DNA from: Tepidanaerobacter acetatoxydans Re1
GTDB taxonomy: Bacteria; Bacillota; Thermosediminibacteria; Thermosediminibacterales; Tepidanaerobacteraceae
DNA: 64,000 bases
Direction of reading: 5' to 3'
Assembly: GCF_000328765.2 (NCBI RefSeq)
Contig: NC_019954.2
Span: 2,152,516-2,216,515 of the forward strand
How positions within the stretch are numbered: position 1 is the first letter of the stretch; every line of letters starts with the position of its first letter. Of the stretch, positions 53,109 through 62,664 are shown piece by piece. The notes beneath the pieces are model-generated. The model saw only the letters and a list, made by a program, of their open reading frames with translations. It did no database searches and was not told the origin of the DNA. Position numbers and translations under genes: made by a program.

Positions 53109-54152
53109 CTACACCTTCAGAATCTTATATCCCGCCGCTTTGTAAAGTCTGTTCATCACCGCAAGGCCAATACCGTCTTTAGAAATACCCTCAGCGAAAA
53201 TCCTATCTACTCCTAGACGATCAAATTTCCTTAAAATGGTGAAAAGGTTTGATGAAATTGTAAGCGGTGCCGTTCTATCACCTACGGAAATAACATAACC
53301 CCTTGTGTATAGGTGCCGGGTCTGCGCCGTTGCCATTATGCCTACTTTAAGTCCACCGCTTTCCAACTGCTTTGTTAATTCTTGGATAGTTTTAACTTGG
53401 TTTTCCATACAACCTTCTATAACAGTCATTTGGGCTTTTGGAGCATAATGCCGGTATTTCTGTCCCGGTGAGCGGGGCTTTTCTCCCGGAGCAAGGCCCG
53501 GATCCAAGTTTACACACCCCAGAACATCTTCTAAATCCTCTTTAGTAACTCCGCCCGGTCTTAGAATAATAGGCACTTTTTCGGAAAGATCCAAAACGGT
53601 AGACTCTACACCCACCGATGTTGGGCCTCCATCTAGAATCATTTCAATCTTTCCAAATAAATCTTCTGCAACATCCTCAGCACATGCAGGGCTAGGCCTT
53701 CCCGAGATATTAGCACTGGGTGCGGCTATAGGAACCCCTGACTCCTTAATCAGTTCAAGAGCTACCGAATGAGCCGGCATCCTAATAGCTACCGTATCAA
53801 GACCTCCTGTAGTGCTATATGGTATTATATCCTTTTTGTGAAATATAATCGTCAGAGGGCCCGGCCAAAACTTGTCCATCAAAACAGCAGCCCTTGTGGG
53901 GATTTCTTTTACAAGTTCATCAAGTTGGGAAAGAGAATGAATGTGAACAATTAGCGGATTGTCTTGCGGCCTTCCTTTAGCAGCATATATCTTTTTTGCC
54001 ACATGTTCATCTAAAGCATTGCCACCCAGCCCGTAAACTGTTTCAGTGGGAAAAGCCACCAGACCTCCTGTTTTTATTATTTCTGCCGCTTTTTTTATCT
54101 TATAACCTTCCGGCCGGTTTTTATCAACGGAAACTATTTGAGTGTTTAACAT
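53109..54152 (-). CDS. L-threonylcarbamoyladenylate synthase (Sua5/YwlC)
   Basis: The enzyme makes threonylcarbamoyl-AMP for t6A in tRNA. The 347-residue protein has the YrdC domain (GGLVAFPTETVYGLGGNALDE split, KGRPQDNPLIVHI, APSANISGRPSPA) and the extra C-terminal Sua5 domain (residues about 235-347). The ATG at 54152 follows AAGG; longer starts would run into prmC. It is nine bases before ywlE. Confidence 0.95.
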   Translation of the reverse strand: MLNTQIVSVDKNRPEGYKIKKAAEIIKTGGLVAFPTETVYGLGGNALDEHVAKKIYAAKGRPQDNPLIVHIHSLSQLDELVKEIPTRAAVLMDKFWPGPLTIIFHKKDIIPYSTTGGLDTVAIRMPAHSVALELIKESGVPIAAPSANISGRPSPACAEDVAEDLFGKIEMILDGGPTSVGVESTVLDLSEKVPIILRPGGVTKEDLEDVLGCVNLDPGLAPGEKPRSPGQKYRHYAPKAQMTVIEGCMENQVKTIQELTKQLESGGLKVGIMATAQTRHLYTRGYVISVGDRTAPLTISSNLFTILRKFDRLGVDRIFAEGISKDGIGLAVMNRLYKAAGYKILKV

Positions 54153-54190
54153 TAATTTAACCTTCTTTTTATATAGCTTTAGCCTTACCG

Positions 54191-55048
54191 CTACAGACCG
54201 CAAAAAACACCTGAAATTACTCTGTCAAAGCCTGCATAATCTTTTATTATTTTTATATCTTGAAATCCGGTTTCTTTTAGCATAATTTCTACATCGCGAG
54301 CTTGATTCCAACCTATTTCAAAAATAATCCTGCCTCCGATTTTTAAAAATTCCGGAGCTCTCAAAACTATCCTTCGGTAGAATTCAAGTCCACCGGTACC
54401 ACCATTTAGTGCAATTTGCGGTTCGTTTTTAACATCATCAGGGAGGGTAGAAAGTTCTTCCTTAGGAATGTATGGAGGATTTGAAACGACCACATCAAAA
54501 CCCCTGATATTTTTTTCTTCAAAAGGCATCCATAAATCTCCCTGCATCAGTGAAACACGGTCTTGCACCCCGTGCAATTTTATATTTGTACTTGCTACTT
54601 CACATGCCACATCTGATATATCCGAAGCATATACCCTTACTCTGTTATTATTTACTGCCACCGCCACCGAGATAGCTCCACTTCCGCAACATAAATCGGC
54701 AATCAAGGGGTTTTCAATAGAATAAATGACATTTAAGGTTTCTTCTACTAAGAACTCGGTTTCAGGTCTGGGAATCAAGACCCCGGGTTTTATATAAAAA
54801 TCAAGGCCGTAAAACTCCTTCCGGCCTATAATATATGCTATGGGTGTAGATTGGCATCGAAGTGCCAGTAAATCATTAAAACATTCAAGCTGCTGCTTGG
54901 TAATGCTCATCTCATCATAGACCAATAGTTTAAGCCGGTCCTTCCCTAAAACATATCCCAATATCAGTTCCGAATCTAGGGCAGGGTTTGCTACACCCGC
55001 ATCGGAAAGTCTTTTTCTCCCTATCATTAAGGCTTCCCTTACCTTCAA
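54191..55048 (-). CDS. prmC: Release factor glutamine methyltransferase
   Basis: PrmC methylates the GGQ glutamine of peptide-chain release factors. The 285-residue protein has an N-terminal helical substrate domain (LDSELILGYVLGKDRL), the GRKEFYG(L)DFY segment, an SAM-binding IADLCCGSGAISVAVA, and the catalytic NPPYIPKEEL. It lies directly after prfA, its substrate's gene. Confidence 0.96.
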   Translation of the reverse strand: MKVREALMIGRKRLSDAGVANPALDSELILGYVLGKDRLKLLVYDEMSITKQQLECFNDLLALRCQSTPIAYIIGRKEFYGLDFYIKPGVLIPRPETEFLVEETLNVIYSIENPLIADLCCGSGAISVAVAVNNNRVRVYASDISDVACEVASTNIKLHGVQDRVSLMQGDLWMPFEEKNIRGFDVVVSNPPYIPKEELSTLPDDVKNEPQIALNGGTGGLEFYRRIVLRAPEFLKIGGRIIFEIGWNQARDVEIMLKETGFQDIKIIKDYAGFDRVISGVFCGL

Positions 55049-55066
55049 CGATAAAACTCCCTTTTT

Positions 55067-56137
55067 TTATTCTGCTTGAGCCAGTTTTTTAGCTTGATCC
55101 TCTGCCACTAATGCATCTATTAATTCATCAAGCTCTCCCTGTAATACATTTGTAAGTTGATGAGTAGTTAGATTAATACGATGATCTGTAATTCTCCCCT
55201 GCGGAAAGTTGTACGTGCGTATCCTTTCGCTGCGGTCGCCAGAGCCTACCTGGCTTCTGCGGTTTTGCGCTATCTCACGTTCCTGCTCTTCTTGAACTTT
55301 TTCCAAAAGACGTGCTCGTAAAACCTTCATGGCCTTATCCTTGTTTTTGAGCTGTGAGCGTTCGTCTTGGCATGTAACCACTAAACCGGTAGGAATGTGT
55401 GTTATTCTTACCGCCGAGTCGGTGGTGTTAACTCCCTGGCCTCCATGCCCCGACGCTCTGTATATATCTATTCTAAGGTCATCCGGATTTATCTCAATAT
55501 CAACTTCATGGGCCTCAGGCAAAACCGCAACCGTAGCTGCAGAAGTATGAATCCTGCCACCGGCCTCTGTAGATGGAACCCGCTGCACCCTGTGGACGCC
55601 GGATTCATACTTTAAACGGCTGTAAGCACCCTTGCCATTAATTTCAAATATGACTTCCTTAAATCCTCCAAGTTCAGTAGGATTTGAATCTATAATCTCA
55701 ACTTTCCAACCTTGTTTCTCTGCATATCGGCTGTACATGCGGAACAAATCCCCCGCAAAAAGAGCAGCTTCATCGCCGCCGGTTCCTGCTCTTATCTCCA
55801 TTATTACATTTCGGTCATCATTAGGATCCTGTGGAAGCAGTAGGATTCTCAATTGCTCCTGTAGCTTAGATTTTTTTTCTTCTAATGCCTCCAACTCACT
55901 TTTTATGAGCTGTTCCATTTCAATATCACCAGCAGCATCTTCTAAAAGCTCGGAATTTTCTTCCAGCTGCTTTAAAACCTCTTTATATTCCCTAAAGTTC
56001 GTTACGATTTCTTCAAGAGAAGCATGTTCTTTTGTAAGACCTATCCATTCTTCTTGCCTTGCTATAATTTCCGGATCTGCTATTTTTTTCGTCAATTCAT
56101 CATATTTCTTTTCTATGATTTCCAATTTTTCTATCAT
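55067..56137 (-). CDS. prfA: Peptide chain release factor 1
   Basis: RF1 ends translation at UAA and UAG. The 356-residue protein has the catalytic [18 protein letters not shown], the codon-recognition region near [19 protein letters not shown], and the tail [19 protein letters not shown]. The ATG at 56137 follows AGGAAGG. It opens the run prmC-sua5-ywlE-rpiB-glyA-upp together with the DUF1385 gene. Confidence 0.97.
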   Translation of the reverse strand: MIEKLEIIEKKYDELTKKIADPEIIARQEEWIGLTKEHASLEEIVTNFREYKEVLKQLEENSELLEDAAGDIEMEQLIKSELEALEEKKSKLQEQLRILLLPQDPNDDRNVIMEIRAGTGGDEAALFAGDLFRMYSRYAEKQGWKVEIIDSNPTELGGFKEVIFEINGKGAYSRLKYESGVHRVQRVPSTEAGGRIHTSAATVAVLPEAHEVDIEINPDDLRIDIYRASGHGGQGVNTTDSAVRITHIPTGLVVTCQDERSQLKNKDKAMKVLRARLLEKVQEEQEREIAQNRRSQVGSGDRSERIRTYNFPQGRITDHRINLTTHQLTNVLQGELDELIDALVAEDQAKKLAQAE

Positions 56138-56167
56138 ATAATCACCTTCCTGTAGTTCGCACAAAAC

Positions 56168-57025
56168 TCAATTTAAAACGCCTTTTATCGCTGCTATAGC
56201 CACCTCTAATTGAGACCTGTCAGGTTCTCGCGTAGTCAGCCTTTGGAGCCACATACCCGGAGCATTCAGTGCCTTTATAAGTGGGCTATTGCTTTTACCG
56301 GCAAGCTGGATAAGCTCATATGAAATTCCCGCGACCAGCGGCAGCATAACTATCCTTGATAATATCCGCTGAATTATCCCCTGCCAGCTAATTACAGAAA
56401 ATAATAGTATACTTACAACCATTACAAGCATCATAAAGCTGGTTCCGCACCTGGGATGAACAGTTGAGTATTTTTCAGCATTTTCGGGAGTTAATTTTTC
56501 ATCATGCTCATAGCAATGAACTGTCTTATGTTCGGCTCCGTGATACTCAAAAACTCTCCTGATATCCTTCATGGAGGAAATAGCTATGATATATATTACA
56601 AAAATTGCTATTCGTAAAAGCCCTTCCGCAAGACTTAACAAGAATGGATTTGTTAAATTACTGCTTATAAATTTGACGGCAACTGTGGGCAAAACCACAA
56701 ACAATAAAATAGTAAATCCCAGAGCAGAAACTAATGCCAAGGCGATATCCTTGCTCGTTAATTCTTCTTCATCCTCATACCCCGCCATGCTTGCAGAATA
56801 CGACAGAGTTTGAATACCTAAAATAAGCATTTCAATTAATGACACTATACCTCTTAATATGGGCAGTTTAAGAAGCTTGTATTTATCTGAAATCGAGCGG
56901 TTTTTTTCTGTTTTTACAATAATCTCCCCATTTTTTCTAACAGCAATGGCGGTAGTTTTAGGGCCTCTCATCATAACGCCCTCAATCACGGCCTGCCCAC
57001 CAATACTGGGTTTGACTGGCTGCAT
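56168..57025 (-). CDS. DUF1385 membrane protein
   Basis: The 285-residue protein begins PSIGGQAVIEGVMMRGPKT, the DUF1385 signature, and contains VFEYHGAEHKTVHCYEH and HPRCGTSFMMLVMVVSILLF, with four to five membrane helices. His and Cys clusters suggest a metal site. The family is widespread in Firmicutes beside prfA or rpmE; function is unknown. The ATG at 57025 is preferred (AAGGAGGAAG before it). Confidence 0.88.
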   Translation of the reverse strand: MQPVKPSIGGQAVIEGVMMRGPKTTAIAVRKNGEIIVKTEKNRSISDKYKLLKLPILRGIVSLIEMLILGIQTLSYSASMAGYEDEEELTSKDIALALVSALGFTILLFVVLPTVAVKFISSNLTNPFLLSLAEGLLRIAIFVIYIIAISSMKDIRRVFEYHGAEHKTVHCYEHDEKLTPENAEKYSTVHPRCGTSFMMLVMVVSILLFSVISWQGIIQRILSRIVMLPLVAGISYELIQLAGKSNSPLIKALNAPGMWLQRLTTREPDRSQLEVAIAAIKGVLN

Positions 57026-57072
57026 TTTCTTCCTCCTTAAATTCATAAATAAAGGTTAAAAGATTAAGAAAA

Positions 57073-57097
57073 AAGGTCAGAGACAACCTCCAACCTT
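57073..57097 (-). terminator. rpmE terminator
   Basis: On the minus strand AAGGTTGGAG pairs imperfectly with CTCTGACCTT and is followed by TTTTC, just after the rpmE stop. Confidence 0.55.
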
Positions 57098-57103
57098 CTA
57101 AGA

Positions 57104-57313
57104 CTACTCATCACCTTTTAAGCCATATCTCTTCTTAAATCTTTCTACACGACCGCCGGTATCAACCAGTTTTTGTTTACCAGAAAAGAAAGGATGGCAC
57201 TTTGAACATATTTCTACACGCAGGTCTTCTTTTGTTGAACCTGTTTCAAAAGTATTTCCACAAGCACATCTTACTGTGGCTTTTACGTATTTAGGATGAA
57301 TTCCTTTCTTCAT
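57104..57313 (-). CDS. rpmE: 50S ribosomal protein L31 (zinc-binding form)
   Basis: The 69-residue protein starts [14 protein letters not shown] and has Cys16, Cys18, Cys36 and Cys39 (CAC and CSKC), the zinc-binding C+ type. [20 protein letters not shown] is typical. It is transcribed as a separate short unit before the DUF1385 gene. Confidence 0.97.
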   Translation of the reverse strand: MKKGIHPKYVKATVRCACGNTFETGSTKEDLRVEICSKCHPFFSGKQKLVDTGGRVERFKKRYGLKGDE

Positions 57314-57417
57314 TCATTTCACCTCTTTATTGTAATCTTATCAGATAAAATTAATTTCTGTTAAAAATAAAATACCTTTTGTATTATAGCACACGCTATA
57401 ATTTTGCACAAGGGTTT

Positions 57418-58695
57418 TTATAAAGCAACATCGGTATAATCGGCAGGTAATGACCTTTTTATTACTGCTAAAATAGCTATGCACAAAGTTAAAATTAAAA
57501 TTGAAATTATGTATATCAGACGGGGATTTAAATCATAGATATACCCTGATATCAATCCCATTGTCGCACTTAAAATCGAAATACCTGTATTCACTAAAGA
57601 ATAAATCGTAGCTCTTGTTTTGCCTTCTGTAAGCTCTGCTAACATAGAATCTACGCAAGGCTTAAATATTCCAAATCCGGCTGCAAAAATTACAAGGGAA
57701 AATGCAGTAATTAAAAAATTATTTTCCGGTATTGTGACAAGTAAAAAAAGTGCGGCAGCTTGCAGCATCAGGCCTACTATCATATTATTGACCATATCGC
57801 CTCTGCTTAAAACGGGGTTTATAAATACAAATACAATAATCATCGTTGCAGAATTTGCAACACCCAGCAGTGAAATCATCGATTTTTCAATTCCCAACAC
57901 CTCTGACATATAAGGTGCAAAGTATAGGCTCAAATGTGTTCCAATTGTGGTGTACATATTAAATAATATAACAACACTCATTATCATTAAAATCGTAGGT
58001 TTGCATCGTAAATCTGCGGCTATTTCTCTATATATGCCTTTATTTAGACCAGACTTTTTACCATGCTCAAGCCGTTCTTGCAATATTGTTTGGCCCATTA
58101 AGGTTTCGGTATGAAAATGATAGCGCAAAATCATCATAACAGTCATACTGATTACTGCAAAAATTAAAAAGAACCTTTCAGCCTTAACAATACCATATAA
58201 TTTTACAGCCATTCCTGCAATGGGAGTTAGTAGGCCTGCCGATATATTTATTATGTTGATTAGATTAAATGCCGCAAAGCGTTGTTCATTGCTAGAATCT
58301 TCTATGACCATAAGATTGAAGGAAACCGCAGTAACTCTGTGAGCACCGTTGACAATAATGCCAAGGGCAAACATCCAAAAGTTGTGAGCAAGTGCATATA
58401 TTAGAATTGAGCACGGCCAACCTATAATATCAAAAATCAGCGTAGTTTTTCTTCTTCCTAAAGTATCTGTTATCGGCCCAGCAAGCATGGAAAAAATTAT
58501 AGCTGAAATAAAGCCCAGAGATATCAGAAAACCTATTTGTTTATCTGTTATACCCTGACTTTTCATATAAAGACTTAAATAAAAATTATAGAGTACATAA
58601 GGTATGCCCCACATAGGCTCAAATATTACACAAGTCCTGGCATTGCCATCAAGTATTTTAAATGATTCAATAATATTTGCTGGTTTAGTGTCTAT
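57418..58695 (-). CDS. Major facilitator superfamily transporter, start unclear
   Basis: The protein has about twelve membrane helices and MFS loop motifs GPITDTLGRRKTTLIFD (between helices 2 and 3). The first ATG (58614) cuts into the conserved opening FEPMWGIPYVLYNFYLSLYM; the frame continues upstream with SFKILDGNARTCVIFEP, as in homologous transporters, to an ATA at 58695 placed eight bases after GAGGAG. No ATG, GTG or TTG lies in between. A nearby ATG in another frame encodes only Met-Thr. Either an ATA start or a one-base deletion near the start is implied. Substrate unknown. Confidence 0.8.
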   Translation of the reverse strand: MDTKPANIIESFKILDGNARTCVIFEPMWGIPYVLYNFYLSLYMKSQGITDKQIGFLISLGFISAIIFSMLAGPITDTLGRRKTTLIFDIIGWPCSILIYALAHNFWMFALGIIVNGAHRVTAVSFNLMVIEDSSNEQRFAAFNLINIINISAGLLTPIAGMAVKLYGIVKAERFFLIFAVISMTVMMILRYHFHTETLMGQTILQERLEHGKKSGLNKGIYREIAADLRCKPTILMIMSVVILFNMYTTIGTHLSLYFAPYMSEVLGIEKSMISLLGVANSATMIIVFVFINPVLSRGDMVNNMIVGLMLQAAALFLLVTIPENNFLITAFSLVIFAAGFGIFKPCVDSMLAELTEGKTRATIYSLVNTGISILSATMGLISGYIYDLNPRLIYIISILILTLCIAILAVIKRSLPADYTDVAL

Positions 58696-58793
58696 GTCAT
58701 TTTCTCCTCTCTGTTTTTTATGTCTTAATTTCGCTATTTTGTAATATTTTCGACGTCACAGGTTATATTTCCTGGGAAATAGACATGTTCCTC

Positions 58794-59792
58794 CTATTTT
58801 TCACTATCTTTAATCAATAAAATAGGCGTCCCGCATTTTGGGCATTTATTATCTTCCGTTTTCACTTGTACCTGATAGCCTGCCCTTTCAATAATGAGTT
58901 TGTCACACGAGGGGCAGTAAGTATTGCCGCCGATTTCATCTATCATATTGCCGGTGTATACGTAGTCTAAGTATTTCATTGCAGTATCTCGTGCCATTTT
59001 TATTTTTTCTACAGGAGTTGGCAAAATATCGAGTTTGTAATTAGGAAAATAACGAGTAAGATGCAAGGGTATATCCTTTCTTAGTGATGAAAGCCACTGT
59101 GCAAGAGCTTTTATCTCTTCCATGCTATCATTTATGCCCGGAATGATAAGTGTAGTTATTTCCACATGGCATTTTCTCTGTGCCTCTTCTACGGTTTCCT
59201 TTACCGGTAAAAGTTGTCCGGAAACCATGTCTTTATAAAAGTCTTCGTGAAAAGCCTTTACATCAATATTCATAGCATCGATAAGTGGGAGTATTTCTTG
59301 CAGCGGCTCTTTCTCAATGAAACCATTGGTAATAAGCACATTCTTTAAGCCTTCACGCTTAGCTAGTTTTGCACATTCTAGTACAAATTCATACCATACA
59401 GTCGGCTCATTATAGGTATAAGCTATCCCTATATTGTCTTGTCGCTGTTTGGCTGCATTTATCAATTCCTCTGCCGATACTTTGCTAGTTGGAATATCCG
59501 TAAGTTGTGCAATTTGCCAATTCTGACAGAATTTGCATCTAAAATTGCATCCTACACTGCCGACGGAAAAAATCATGCTGCCGGGGTAAAAATGATACAG
59601 AGGCTTTTTTTCTATAGGATCCATAGCCAAAGATGAAACCCTGCCATAATTCATGGAATATAATTTACCGCCAATATTCTTCCTAACCCTGCAAATACCG
59701 GTGCGACCTTGGCTAATCCTGCAATGATGAGGGCATAGACCACATTCGATAGTACCATCATTGTTTTTTTTGTAATACATAGCTTCTTTCAT
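58794..59792 (-). CDS. amrS: AmmeMemoRadiSam system radical SAM enzyme (AmrS)
   Basis: The 332-residue protein has an N-terminal Cys cluster (ECGLCPHHCRISQGRTGICR), the radical-SAM motif GCNFRCKFCQNW (Cys82, 86, 89), YTYNEPTVWYEFV and an additional C-terminal zinc-ribbon-like tail (CPSCDKL and CPKCGTPIL). It belongs to the family encoded with AMMECR1 and Memo proteins, whose reaction is not established. An AMMECR1 gene lies 4 kb away at the window edge. A hairpin GGCGGTTTC/GAAACCACC (59801-59826) lies in its leader. Confidence 0.92.
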   Translation of the reverse strand: MKEAMYYKKNNDGTIECGLCPHHCRISQGRTGICRVRKNIGGKLYSMNYGRVSSLAMDPIEKKPLYHFYPGSMIFSVGSVGCNFRCKFCQNWQIAQLTDIPTSKVSAEELINAAKQRQDNIGIAYTYNEPTVWYEFVLECAKLAKREGLKNVLITNGFIEKEPLQEILPLIDAMNIDVKAFHEDFYKDMVSGQLLPVKETVEEAQRKCHVEITTLIIPGINDSMEEIKALAQWLSSLRKDIPLHLTRYFPNYKLDILPTPVEKIKMARDTAMKYLDYVYTGNMIDEIGGNTYCPSCDKLIIERAGYQVQVKTEDNKCPKCGTPILLIKDSEK

Positions 59793-60061
59793 ATCAGATT
59801 GGTGGTTTCTGCTAAAAGAAACCGCCTTTAACCTCCCTAAATCAATTATCGCACTACACTTCCCATTTATGCAGACCTTTCCACAACTACATTATAACTT
59901 TAAATATAATGTTTTTACAAGGGTTCTAACCGCTATAAGACATTATTTATACAAGACGGTTTGGATAAAGCTCCTGTCGAAATATAATTAATTTAAAATT
60001 ACCTTTCAGAAAGATTTCTTTCTTTAAAAAATTTTTAAAAAATCATTTCATATGTGAAAAA
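59793..60061. other. AmrS leader and promoter region
   Basis: About 270 bp, AT-rich. It contains the inverted repeat at 59801-59826 close to the amrS start and a short AGAAAG/CTTTCT repeat near 60010. No gene is visible. Confidence 0.35.
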
Positions 60062-60081
60062 AGAGCGTCTTAAAACGCTCT
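60062..60081 (-). terminator. proBA terminator
   Basis: AGAGCGT pairs with ACGCTCT around TTTAAG and is followed by TTTTTTCAC on the minus strand, about 50 bp after proA. Confidence 0.85.
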
Positions 60082-60133
60082 AATAATCAAAATTTATCTA
60101 TATAAAAAATACTTTAACTTCCAATCATATCCA

Positions 60134-61372
60134 TTAATTGCGTACCTGGCCATTACCCAAAATCAAATATTTTGTTGTAGTAAGTTCGTCAAGTCCCATT
60201 GGACCCCTAGCATGGAGTTTTTGCGTGCTGATTCCTATTTCTGCCCCCATGCCAAATTCGCCTCCATCAGTAAACCGTGTGGAGGCATTCACATATACGC
60301 AAGCCGCATCCACCCCTGAGAGGAATAAATTTGCCCTTTCGTAGTCTTTAGTAACAATGGCTTCAGAATGGCCTGTTCCGAAACGGTTGATATGCTCCAC
60401 GGCTTCATCGATACTGTCTACTACTTTAACACCGATAACCATGTCTAAATATTCAATAGACCAATCATCTGCTTTTATAGGCACAACATTTGGGTAAATC
60501 TTTCTCGTTCTTTCACATCCGCGAATCTCTACTCCGAAGTTTTGCAGTTCTTGCAAAGCCTCCGGTAAAAATGCATGAGCAATTTTCTCATGAACAAGCA
60601 GTTTCTCCGCTGCATTACATACAGAAGGTCTGCTGGTCTTTGCATTTATAAGAATACTCTTTGCCATGCTAAGATCGGCAAATTCATCAACATATATATG
60701 GCAATTACCTTCACCTGTTTCTATTACAGGTATCCTGGAATTTTCCACAACATTTTTAATTAGAGCACTGCCACCGCGAGGAATCAATACATCGACATAA
60801 TCCCTCATTTGGAAAAGTTCTTGAATCCTCTCTCGATTGGTATCTTCTATTAGTTGTATACAGTATGTGGGAAGATTTGCCTTTTCAAGCCCTTGGCAAA
60901 GCGCTTTAACTATAGCCTTATTAGAATTAATTGCCTCAGACCCACCTCTAAGGATGACACTGTTTCCTGCTTTTATGCAAAGGCCTGCAGCATCCGAAGT
61001 AACGTTAGGACGAGATTCATATATTATGCCGACTACACCCAACGGCACCTTTTGTTTTAATAAGGTGAGACCATTGGGCCGCTTAATTGCTGTACCGTTT
61101 CCTACAGGATCTGGAAGGTCAACAAGTGCCAAAAGCTCTTTTATCATACCGTCAATCCGAGTGCTGTTTAACATAAGTCTTTCTATTAATGCTTCCTTTA
61201 AACCTATTTCACGAGCTTTTGCAACATCTCTTTCATTTGCCTCAATTATTTCATCTTTCATTTGTTCAAGTGCTTCTGCCATCATGCGCAGCGCATCATT
61301 TTTAACTGCTGTGGAAATACCGGCTATTTTACAAGATGCTTCCTTGGCTTTTTTAGCTATATCTAAAATCAT
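60134..61372 (-). CDS. proA: Glutamate-5-semialdehyde dehydrogenase
   Basis: ProA reduces gamma-glutamyl phosphate with NADPH in proline synthesis. The protein (about 412 residues) has VGIIYESRPNVTSDAAGLC, the catalytic Cys in TSRPSVCNAAEKLLVH, and the C-terminal GGEFGMGAEIGISTQKLHARGP. The ATG at 61372 is used; a TTG at 61378 lies at better distance from GGAG and would add two residues. It follows proB closely. Confidence 0.96.
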   Translation of the reverse strand: MILDIAKKAKEASCKIAGISTAVKNDALRMMAEALEQMKDEIIEANERDVAKAREIGLKEALIERLMLNSTRIDGMIKELLALVDLPDPVGNGTAIKRPNGLTLLKQKVPLGVVGIIYESRPNVTSDAAGLCIKAGNSVILRGGSEAINSNKAIVKALCQGLEKANLPTYCIQLIEDTNRERIQELFQMRDYVDVLIPRGGSALIKNVVENSRIPVIETGEGNCHIYVDEFADLSMAKSILINAKTSRPSVCNAAEKLLVHEKIAHAFLPEALQELQNFGVEIRGCERTRKIYPNVVPIKADDWSIEYLDMVIGVKVVDSIDEAVEHINRFGTGHSEAIVTKDYERANLFLSGVDAACVYVNASTRFTDGGEFGMGAEIGISTQKLHARGPMGLDELTTTKYLILGNGQVRN

Positions 61373-61391
61373 ACTCAAAAAAATCACTCCA

Positions 61392-62210
61392 TTAAATCAC
61401 GTTTTTTTTTGATGTACATGCCTTGCTCTTTGGCTCAAAAAATGTCCCACAATTCGTCCCTTCTAAAATATTATAAATATCAGTAGGATTTTCCCCGCCG
61501 ATAATTGCCATAGCAATACCCGCTTCAGTAGCAATTTTTGCTGCCTTTACCTTGCTTTGCATGCCACCGGTTCCTAGATTTGAATAAGTACCTTCTGCTA
61601 TTGCCTCAATCTCAGGTGTAATTTCTTTAACATAAGGTATTTTTTCTGCTCCGGGTTCATGAGGAGGCAAGGTATATAGGCCGTCTACATCCGAAAGAAG
61701 GACTAAAAGATCTGCATCAATCAGCGTAGCTACAACTGCTGCTAATGTATCGTTGTCACCATATACGATTTCTTCTACTGCAATTGTATCATTCTCATTT
61801 ACTATAGGAACAACATCGAACTCAAAAAGGGTAGTCAAAGTATTAAAGGCATTTTGACGTCTGACACCATTTTCCAAATCATCCTTTGTAAGTAATATCT
61901 GAGCTACATTGATGCCGTACTCCAAAAATAATTTTTCATAAAACTGCATCAATATGCCCTGTCCCACCGCTGCCAGAGCCTGTTTTATTCTAATATCGCT
62001 TTTCCCTTTTATCCCAAGCCTTCCTGCCCCTGTTCCTACAGCTCCTGATGTAACTAAAACAACATTTTTCCCGCTATTTTTGATGTTGGAAATTACCCTA
62101 ACTAATCTTTCCATTCCGGCTATATTCAACTTGCCGTTTTCGTGAACAAGTGTCGTTGTCCCGACTTTGACCACTATGGTTTTATATATGTCCGCTTTCA
62201 AAGTTTTCAC
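61392..62210 (-). CDS. proB: Glutamate 5-kinase, short form without PUA domain
   Basis: The 272-residue kinase makes gamma-glutamyl phosphate. Amino-acid-kinase motifs are IVVKVGTTTLVHENGKLN, VLVTSGAVGTGAGRLG, VNENDTIAVEEIVYGDNDTLAA and GTGGMQSKVKAAKIA. It ends without the C-terminal PUA domain of E. coli ProB, a known shorter variant. The start is GTG at 62210 or a TTG nine bases later. Confidence 0.95.
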   Translation of the reverse strand: MKTLKADIYKTIVVKVGTTTLVHENGKLNIAGMERLVRVISNIKNSGKNVVLVTSGAVGTGAGRLGIKGKSDIRIKQALAAVGQGILMQFYEKLFLEYGINVAQILLTKDDLENGVRRQNAFNTLTTLFEFDVVPIVNENDTIAVEEIVYGDNDTLAAVVATLIDADLLVLLSDVDGLYTLPPHEPGAEKIPYVKEITPEIEAIAEGTYSNLGTGGMQSKVKAAKIATEAGIAMAIIGGENPTDIYNILEGTNCGTFFEPKSKACTSKKNVI

Positions 62211-62400
62211 CCCAAGTACATTTAAAGTTTTTATAATTATGCATTATATTGTATAATTATAACACATATATGCAATAATGCAATCCTTTTTTCCTGTACT
62301 ATTTGATAACAGCATCATTGACCATAGTCCTTATTATATCACGTTTTTAGGGCAGTGTAATTACAAATTTAAAAATACTTATTTTCGCAACAACTGTAAA

Positions 62401-62514
62401 GTAACTATTCAGAGGTCCGTCATTGTGAGCGCAGCGAAGAATCTTATTTAATCCTTGCAAAGATCCTTCACTGCGTTCAGGATAACAAGTCGTTTTCAAC
62501 CTCTGAATAGTAAC
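62401..62514. repeat. Inverted-repeat (MITE-like) element, intact copy
   Basis: The 114-bp element has 15-bp terminal inverted repeats (GTAACTATTCAGAGG and CCTCTGAATAGTAAC, one mismatch) and internal inverted arms around GCAGCGAAGAATC and GATCCTTCACTGC. It carries no gene. A second copy at 2043-3110 is split by IS110. CGCAGCGAAGAATC-type repeats are widespread in bacterial genomes. Confidence 0.85.
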
Positions 62515-62664
62515 CTTTTGAGAATGCTTAAGAGTAAAAGGAAACTGAGTTTTCAAAATCTATCTATATATTGGGAAGGTGTTTATCATTTTATGTAGAA
62601 ATATCTACTTAAAAGACGATTTCTCAACATATGATATCATTTATGCTCAAGGGAGGCTTATAAT

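Noticed and set aside
62347-62556. Open frame of 69 codons across the small repeat (contains CYPERSEGS)
   Set aside because: It is a translation of the inverted-repeat element, of a kind often seen as a false ORF in such repeats, and has no ribosome site.
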